Shown here piece by piece: positions 57,321 through 64,000 of a stretch of DNA of 64,000 bases. The notes beneath the pieces are model-generated. The model had not been told where the DNA came from. It saw only the letters and a list, made by a program, of their open reading frames with translations, and did no database searches. A program made the translations under genes and the position numbers. The DNA comes from Nicotiana tabacum (Eukaryota; Streptophyta; Magnoliopsida; Solanales; Solanaceae): positions 71,209,190 through 71,273,189 of the forward strand of contig NC_134097.1 in NCBI RefSeq assembly GCF_000715075.1. Reading direction: 5' to 3'. Within the stretch, counting starts at the first letter, position 1. Each line of letters opens with the position of its first letter.

Positions 57321-59246
57321 TGGAATAATTGTGCCGTTAACTACATGAGGATTCTAATTGATTAGGCCTACCACTCGTTGAATTTGAAGTTGAATATCCG
57401 GGCAGAAACGCAGAGCAAATGGGCCCTGAGCTCACAAAGCCCAATCCGGCCATTGCACAGGCTGCGGGCACAGCACCTTAGAGCACGTTGGCGTCGGGCA
57501 CAAAACAGGCCCAAAACTTGGCTTGCATTCGCACAGCCCAGGGATTGAATCCTTGGGCCCCTTTTGATTTAACTAAATTCTTGGACTTCCTGCCAGAACG
57601 TCAGGCCCAAAACTGGCCCAATATGAGGCTATTAAGTATGTGATTTATACCAGCCCAAACTTAAAATCAACCATGTGTACAGACTCCAAATCTACTGCAA
57701 CTTTTGCAGATTTAATTTCAGCATATTATGAAACTTAAGCAGATAGAAAATTACAATTGTATAAACATGAAATGCTTAATTTAAACAACCCCCACCCTGG
57801 AATATATACATGAACCTGAATACCCAACTGTCCACTTTCTAATTAAAACAATCAAAATTATGCTAGACGATTCATCAGTCTCAGTTATACAACTCAGTTA
57901 TTGGCTCGAATCAACACCAATTAAATCAACTATTAACAGTTAGACAATTTACACAAATTAAACTATGAAAAAAAATAGCCAACAAACAATGTTTCCTAAG
58001 GCAATAGAATTCAGTAGCATTCTTCATTGTTCTCCACTTCAAACTTGGACTTACATAGGTGAGAGTCAAGGAAATGTACCTGGGAATTGTAATGAAAATA
58101 GAGAAAAGGAGAGGAATCAGCCAATTTCAACAGCAACAAACAACAAGCCCAGCAATGATACACCACAGAAACACAGGCAGATTGCTTTGAAGCCAGAAAT
58201 ATAAACAAATTCCCACAGATCAGCTTAACAGACTTCTAACACTTCCCTGACCCTCACAACTGAAACCTAGAATTAGTGATGAAGCTGTGAAACTGTTTCA
58301 GATCTCCATATTTTGGTGTTTTAATTTCTAAATAACCTCAGAACTGAAATCTTAACTCAATTTTTTTAACAACAATGAAAGCTCAAATTAAAACTTAAGG
58401 CTCAAGGCAGAAGAATCAGAGCAGACCCCCTTTCCCAAGGCATCTTATCCCCTTTTATAGGCAACCCCCAAAGAGAATAAACTAAGTTCTGATTTTCTAA
58501 TTAGTCCCTCTCTATTTTCACTTTGGTCCCTCTATTCTTATCTTGCTAAACAAGTAACTGCAGTACTTTTATTAAAATTTACACTTGAAACCCATTCTAG
58601 AAGGCCCTAAAGCATTCCTCTACCCATACAATACCCATACTACCCTTCCCTATACCTTGATATTACTATTCCTATCAAAACTGCCCTTTTCCATACCCAG
58701 ATTACCCTTGAAAGCCTTTCAGAATCACTGAACCTATCCTTATCCTTAACAACTATACCCAATACCCTACCCAGTCTGAAACTAACTAAAATCAATTAAC
58801 TAACAACCAGAAACCAACTAAAATTAAACAACTAACAATTAGAAACCAACTAAAATTAATCAACTAACCATCAGAAACCAACTAACCAGACTGACTGACC
58901 CAATTATGTTCAATTAAACAATTCAAATAAGCTAAACGAAAATAAACTGGGCCTAAGCCACCACGATTAACATTAAAAGAACTTAAACTAATTATTAAAC
59001 CATGAAATTATAATCATTCGACCAACTAACAAACTCAGAATCAACAGTAATTAACAGAACCTAAACTAACACAGTTAAACCAAAAAAATTAATAGGACAA
59101 TAATGAAACAATGACTGCAAATAATATTTTAATCATGCGAGTAAAAGAAGCAGTAAAAGAAAGAAAAGAAAACTCACAAAGGTCAAAAGGGTTCCGGCCA
59201 GTCATAAACATCTGAATCCTTTCAGATTTTTGACGCGTAACACCCC

Positions 59247-59280
59247 TAACCATGTGTTCTTACACAAGAACACATGGTTA
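59247..59280. repeat. Perfect 15-bp hairpin in LTR B
   Basis: TAACCATGTGTTCTT, loop ACAC, AAGAACACATGGTTA. With one bulged A the stem extends by CCC/GGG. No counterpart seen in LTR A. Confidence 0.9.
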
Positions 59281-60319
59281 AGGGTACTACGGTTCGAAAT
59301 CAAAAGGATTTGTTTTTAGGGTTTGGTCCGCAATTCTTAGATCTAAGATTTGGGTCGTTTCAGGGTGATTTGAAAGAGAACAACCACAGATTAGTGTTGA
59401 GGAAGGGCTGGGGGTTGAAGGGTGTGAATTTGGGCCGATTTGGACAAACTTTCACTTGGCCGCAAAACTTCAAATCAAGATTCGAAGAGTTCCGGCCTTA
59501 TTCGAGGCAAACCAACGGGTGTAATAGAAAGAGGAGGGTGAAGGGAGCCCATGGTGTTAATTTCAGGGTGAACGGCGTAGTTCGCGTTCACCGCCGACAA
59601 GGAATTTTAGGGCGGTGCGGATTAGGGTTTGGGGAGAAGGGGTGGGGTGAGGAAGACGATGTAAATGGGGTAGGGGGTCTGGTTTGGACACTTAAATACC
59701 TGAAACCTCGTTAGTTCCGGACCGTTGGATTGATGAGATCCAACGATCCTGATCCAAGGGCCCCGAAACGACACCGTTTCATTTAACAGGGGGGGCGGAC
59801 CGGGTAGGGATTTGGGCTGGGCTGAAACGGGGTGTTTTTGAGGCATTTGGGCCAAGGGAATATATGTAGAAATGGCCCAAATTTAAATCCCAAACAAACC
59901 ACTTTTCATTGTATTTTTCAATTTTCTTTTTGCAATCTTGTATATATTTTTGTATTTATTTTTCTGATTTTTTCCAAAGATAGGAAATTAAACTAACAAT
60001 TAAGCTACAACCAATTAATGCCTAAAATTAACTTGATAACTATTTGCGACTATCTCACAATTAAAAATAATAAAAACGTTAAAGTGAACCATTTTTGTCA
60101 TTTTCTTCATAAATTAATACTAAATTATAAAATTAAATCCTAAGTGCAGAAAAATGCGTATTTTTGTATTTTATAAAAATTAACGCGCACAAATAAAAAA
60201 TGCAATAATTATCAGAAGATGACACCAACACGCACAAAAATTGTAAAAACAAAAGAAAAATTATTTTGTTTGGGATTTTGGGAATTATTCATATATAGGG
60301 CAAAAATCACGTGCTCACA

Positions 60320-60332
60320 GCTGCCCCTCTTT
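60320..60332 (-). promoter_or_regulatory. Polypurine tract of B
   Basis: Sense AAAGAGGGGCAGC next to the LTR start, identical to the tract of T. Confidence 0.85.
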
Positions 60333-60430
60333 GCTCGGAAACACGAAAGGTTTCCGGGCAAAGACAAGTGAGCAAATACGAGCGATTTTTGCCCGTTCGA
60401 GAATTCCGTGTGAAGCATTTTGAAAAACTT

Positions 60431-60497
60431 GACCGCATCCTACTTTGGAGATTGCCTACATATCCTGGGCTAAACAGGAATCAGGTCAGCGTAGTTC
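60431..60497 (-). other. Conserved two-hairpin RNA module, copy 3 (before PPT of B)
   Basis: Sense GAACTACGC, GACCTGATTCC, CAGGATATGTAGGCAATC, ending GCGGTC. Outer stem CTACG/TGTAG with one wobble, inner stem TCCTG/CAGGA perfect, second hairpin TCC/GGA. Confidence 0.75.
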
Positions 60498-60779
60498 AAG
60501 AGTGTCTAGTAGCTGGGACTACCAAAAACTGTGACTACACTGTGCTTGTTGCCGTTACTGTTGCTGACCCTCCTTATAACATCGTGTCAAAAGATAAAAG
60601 AAGTTACACTAACTATGCTCTATGAATTATAAAAATCCTATCTAAATTCTTCAAACTTGCTCTTGTACTTCCTTGTTGCCTTGTTCTTTCCCGATAAAAA
60701 TCCATGTTGCTATTCCCTGGTTGACTGAGATGTTGTTCCCTTTCTCCCAACTGCTGAACTTAAATAAACTCGAACTTGA

Positions 60780-61490
60780 ATGTATTCCTCTGTTATTCAG
60801 GCGGGCTCCTGACTGCCGAACTTAAAATTGAAACTACTCCTCTATTATCCAGGCGGGCTCCTGACTTCCGAACTTAAAATTGAAACTACTCCTCTATTAT
60901 CCAGGCGGGCTCCTGACTACTGAAATTCAAAATACGTGTCTCCGTTCTCCAGGCGGACTCCTGACTTCCCAAAACTTGAACTGTGTGTCTCCGTTCTCCA
61001 GGCGGACTCCTGATTGCTAAATTTAAAAAATGCATGTCTCTGTTCTCCAGGTGGACTCCTGATTGCTAAATTTGAAACTGAACGTCTCTATTCTCCAGGC
61101 GGACTCCTGACTTTTAAAATTTAAACTGTATGTCTCCATTCTTTAGGCGGACTCCTGACTTTTAAAATTTAAACTGTATGTCTCCATTCTTCAGGCGGAC
61201 TCCTGACTGCTAAATTTCAAAAATGCATGTCTCTGTTCTCCAGGCGGACTCCTGATTGCTAAAATTACATTGTCTGTCTTTGTTTTCTAGGCGGACTCCT
61301 GATTGCTAAAATTAAAACTGTATGTCTCCATTCTTCAGGCGGACTCCTGATTGCTAACTTGAAAAGTATGTCTCTGTTCTCTAGGCGGACACCCTGATTG
61401 CTTAAAATTAAAATGTATGTCTCTGTTTTCCAGGCGGACTCCTGACTTTCGGGTATCTGAACTACATCCTATTATCCAGGAAGGTCCTGA
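60780..61490 (-). repeat. About 50-bp tandem array in 3' UTR of B
   Basis: About fourteen units of 46-52 bp, each with CAGGCGGACTCCTGA (plus-strand reading) and an AT-rich spacer such as TGCTAAATTTAAAACTGTAT. The left three units use the variant GGCGGGCTCCTGAC, so there are two subfamilies. Confidence 0.92.
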
Positions 61491-62872
61491 CAACTTACAC
61501 TTGTTTTAATCATGCCAACTTTGTAATCAAATTCGATTCCCCTTATGCACTTCAAGATTATCTTGTATTCAATCAAACTGCACTTTGCAATTCCCCTTTT
61601 CAATGACTGACTTTCTACCCCTGTTACAATCAAAGAAAATTTCGTTAGTTTAAAAATGGTGGTTAGTTGATGGCATTTTTGCTGAAAAATCCTTCCCCTG
61701 CATTGCTTTGTGTTGACCGATTTCCACATGCTGTTTCTGAACCGCTTGACTTTCTGACCAACTTTAAAAATTTCCCGACATCCAGCGACCTAAATGTTTA
61801 CACCCCTGCTGTTGTTTTACTTTTCTGACCTTTTGTTTGAGCTTTTCCTTTCCCACGACATTTTCCAATCATTTCCCCGATGAAACCTCCGTTAATTCCC
61901 CCAATTTCTGACCACCTGAATGCTTTTGTACCCATACTGTTGTCTCATCTTTCCGGCCCTTTTGCCCGAACCTTCACATTTCCCATAACATTTCCCAAAT
62001 ATTCTGCCGATGCAACTTTCGGCGACTTCCTCTATTCCATTTACATCATGTTATTTTTGACATGCTCTGACCACGTTGTGCTTTACAATTCCGGAAGCTA
62101 GCAGTGAGCTCTGAAGTCCCTTCTGTCTGCTCTGCCCAAAACTAGCACTGGAATATCTCTGCTAGATAAACCCTTAACAGAAAAATAAAATGCGACGATT
62201 TTTGAGTTAAGGATAAGAAGAATCCTCAACCAGATGACTATTGTTAAGAAGAGAAGGAAAAGAAACTTATCTGAGCGAGATAGCTGATACCCATGGCCAT
62301 GATATGAACTTTGGATTAATCGACCCAAACTGTCCAAATAACCAACTTTCAATTGCCATACTTTGTTGCCTAGAACTTCCATCAATTGTTTGAATTACCC
62401 AAACCTTACCCTTGTTTTCATGCGGTATCCCGAAACATTCTTCCACCTGCAAACCTTTTGCCTTTTAACTATCTTCCAACTCACTTTCGCCTCAAGGTGG
62501 CCGCGAGGGTTTTCACCAATAAGACTCTCTCGTTTATTTTTCTCTTAGCTCCCGTCGCCTTACGGTGCCCATGAGGGTTTTCACCGATAAGACTCTCTCC
62601 TTTTGCTTTCGTTCTTTCTTGTTTGAAACAGAGTGTCGCCACTGATACGAATTACCGTCACCTGTTCGACCTGGCATTTCTTAGAGATTGATTAAAAGGA
62701 CTTTCTTTGGACCGTAATGTAGACTTTTGGATGGGGTTAGAAAGAGAGGTATAAAAGGCTCAAAACAATTCGAATGGGTTCAAATTACAACTTTCGGAAT
62801 CCAACTTTCATAACAATCACAATTTCTGCCCCAGTTTCTTGCTTGGGGATTTTTGGATTTTTGTTTTGGTAT
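61491..62872 (-). other. 3' UTR of B, middle part
   Basis: No gene. 61740-62030 has loosely repeated phrases around TTTCCCACGACATTTTCC and CCGATGAAAC. 62495-62600 has two copies about 66 bp apart of GAGGGTTTTCACCRATAAGA with CTCTCTC. Confidence 0.55.
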
Positions 62873-62930
62873 GACTGAACCTCAGAGAGGCTGCCTACGT
62901 ACCCTTTCGGGATCAAGTCAAACGTAGTTC
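62873..62930 (-). other. Conserved two-hairpin RNA module, copy 4 (after integrase of B)
   Basis: Sense GAACTACGTTTGACTTGAT, CCC-GAAA-GGG, TACGTAGGCAGCC, then CCTC-TCT-GAGG and GTC. Outer stem CTACGT/ACGTAG is perfect; the inner stem closes a GAAA (GNRA) loop. Confidence 0.78.
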
Positions 62931-62944
62931 ACTGTTTTTAACTT

Positions 62945-63206
62945 TTGTTGTTGTGATTTTCTTTCTTTCCTTTTCTTTCGTTTTTCTTTCTCTTCCCTTT
63001 CTTCTTTTCTTTTTCTTCTTTTCTTTTCTTTCTTTTCTTTTCTTTTCTTCTTTTCTTTCTTTTTCTTTCTTTTCTTTTCTTCTTTTCTTTTTTTTCCTTC
63101 TTTTCTTTTCTTTCTTTCTTTCTTTTCTTTTCTTTCCTTCTTTTCTTTTTTTCTTTCTTTTCTTTTCTTTCCTTCTTTTCTTTTCTTTATTTTCCTTTTG
63201 TTTTTC
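62945..63206. repeat. Long (TTTTC)n-type polypyrimidine tract
   Basis: About 260 bases of T and C with irregular TTTTC/TTTC units and almost no purines on the plus strand (poly-AG on the sense strand of B). The Phe/Ser- and Lys/Glu-rich ORFs over it are artefacts. Confidence 0.93.
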
Positions 63207-63400
63207 TCTTCTTCCCTTTATGTTCGGCACCTGTGTTCTCTGATAGTGCCGCTGATTCCGAAAGAGGGGTACGAAAAATAAGTAAGGCTCGACAGGGATA
63301 ACAAGGGATAAGAGTGTTTGGATAGCAGGACAAAATGCCTTCATCATTTTAATTTTTAGATATGCCAAATACAAACAAATACATTCAGAAGATAAAGGAA

Positions 63401-63998
63401 TCATACATAATATCTCTTGACCGCATCGGAATTGATAGCCATTTCTACACATTTTCCTTCCACATCGGTCAAATACAATGCTCCGTTAGACAATACTCTG
63501 GTTACTACAAATGGTCCCTACCAGTTTGGGGCAAATATTCCTTTTGCCTCCGCCCAATGAGGCAAGATCCGCCTCAGTACTAATTGCCCGACTTCAAATT
63601 TCCTTGGACGTACTTTCTTGTTGTATGCTCTTGCCATTCTTCGTTGGTACAGTTGGCCATGACACACTGATGCCAATCTTTTCTCGTCGATCAAACTCAA
63701 CTGCTCAAGACGGCTTTTCACCTATTCATCATCATCGATCTCAGCCTCTCCAATGATTCGCAGAGATGGGTTTTCCACTTCTGCGGGTATTACTGCCTCG
63801 GTACAGTATACCAATGAGTAAGGAGTCGCCCCTACCGAGGTACGCACGGTGGTGCGATATCCTAACAATGCAAAAGGCAACTTCTCGTGCCATTGTCTAG
63901 ATCCTTCAACCATCTTTCGGAGTATTTTCTTTATGTTCTTATTGGCCGCTTCAACCGCACCATTTGCCTTGGGACGGTACGGAGTAGAATGTCTGTGA
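63401..63998 (-). pseudogene. Tat element B integrase, C-terminal half
   Basis: Enters at the window edge in the catalytic core (STPYRPKANGAVEAANKNIK, with the catalytic Glu). It continues WHEKLPFALLGYRTTVRTSV, PAEVENPSLRIIGEAEID, KSRLEQLSLIDEKRLASVCH, GQLVLRRILPHWAEAKGIFA and ends SDAVKRYYV at TGA 63401-63403. Two in-frame TAG codons (63722-63724 and about 63515-63517) fall where T has Trp (DDAEWVKSR) and Gln (NWQGP). Otherwise the frame is continuous, so B is less decayed than T. Confidence 0.88.
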
Positions 63999-64000
63999 GT

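Larger units (their letters stand above)
56412..60319 (-). repeat. 3' LTR of element B
   Basis: 3908 bp, sense TGTGAGCACGTG to GGTGCGACA. It carries a 319-bp tandem duplication (56786-57320) and a long perfect hairpin (59247-59280). The 146-residue plus-strand ORF at 59274-59714 is in the G-rich antisense of the LTR and is not a credible gene. Confidence 0.88.
56412..64000 (-). mobile_element. Tat/Ogre-like Ty3/gypsy retrotransposon B, 3' half
   Basis: Reading leftward: integrase C-terminal half (63998-63401), a 3.07-kb 3' UTR with tandem repeats and two RNA modules, PPT (60332-60320), 3' LTR (60319-56412). The 5' part is beyond the right edge. Inserted in the second RNase H of E. LTR, PPT and module sequences relate it to A. 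Confidence 0.88.

Noticed and set aside
59274..59714. 146-residue plus-strand ORF
   Set aside because: Lies wholly in the antisense of LTR B, is G-rich and low in complexity, has no domain and starts inside a hairpin.
62913..63452. Lys/Glu-rich 179-residue ORF and its Phe/Ser-rich opposite strand
   Set aside because: Produced by the polypyrimidine tract; the part beyond is a shifted frame of the integrase tail.

Overview
This window looks like repeat-dense plant nuclear DNA, most likely from a Solanaceae (Nicotiana-like) genome. I see no intact host gene. Nearly everything is nested, decayed LTR retrotransposon, plus one RTE-type LINE, several MITE-like elements and satellite-like arrays. 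The assignment rests on Ty3/gypsy Tat-type elements with a DUF7745-like extra ORF, a LINE tail resembling tobacco TS SINEs, and plant initiator-Met-tRNA primer sites (TGGTATCAGAGC). Family names come from recognition, not from searches.

Layout. 1-5706: 5' half of a minus-strand Tat/Ogre-like element A (LTR 3453-5706, PBS, leader, ORF1), cut by the window edge. 5707-34529: Ty3/gypsy chromovirus C in tandem form (pol end, LTR1 5997-8950, internal region, LTR2 31360-34359, start of a second internal region). An 18.4-kb plus-strand Tat element T (11891-30277) is inserted in the integrase codon region of C; its target duplication is still visible (GGATT/GGACT). 34530-36553: fragment of minus-strand Tat-type element F. 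36554-39470: AT-rich low-copy-looking DNA with microsatellites, an exact 89-bp tandem duplication and a putative TIR element. 39478-41745: LINE pseudogene carrying a 405-bp hAT-like MITE. 42289-43604: LTR-like sequences head to head. 45220-50454: complete but decayed Ty1/copia element. 51588-56411: plus-strand Tat-type element E, interrupted by minus-strand Tat element B (56412-64000, 3' half: integrase end, long 3' UTR, PPT, 3' LTR).

How the parts relate. A and B are the 5' and 3' halves of two elements of related families. With T they show the Tat layout: LTR, PBS, leader hairpin, ORF1, gag, protease with G-patch, spacer, RT/RNase H, second RNase H, integrase, repeat-rich 3' UTR, PPT, LTR. 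All coding regions are broken. Most premature stops are TAG at positions where a related copy, or the family pattern, has Gln (CAG) or Trp (TGG), the pattern expected from deamination of methylated cytosines.

The most interesting signal is not a protein. A conserved module of about 60 nt occurs six times in three Tat elements (A, T, B), always in the sense orientation and always in non-coding intervals: on both sides of ORF1 in A, and in T and B once after integrase and once just before the PPT. The loop and flank sequences are constant while the paired arms change together, which points to a selected RNA structure. A second structured element, a leader hairpin with invariant loop TTGTCCG and covarying stem, lies a few hundred nt after the PBS in A and T.
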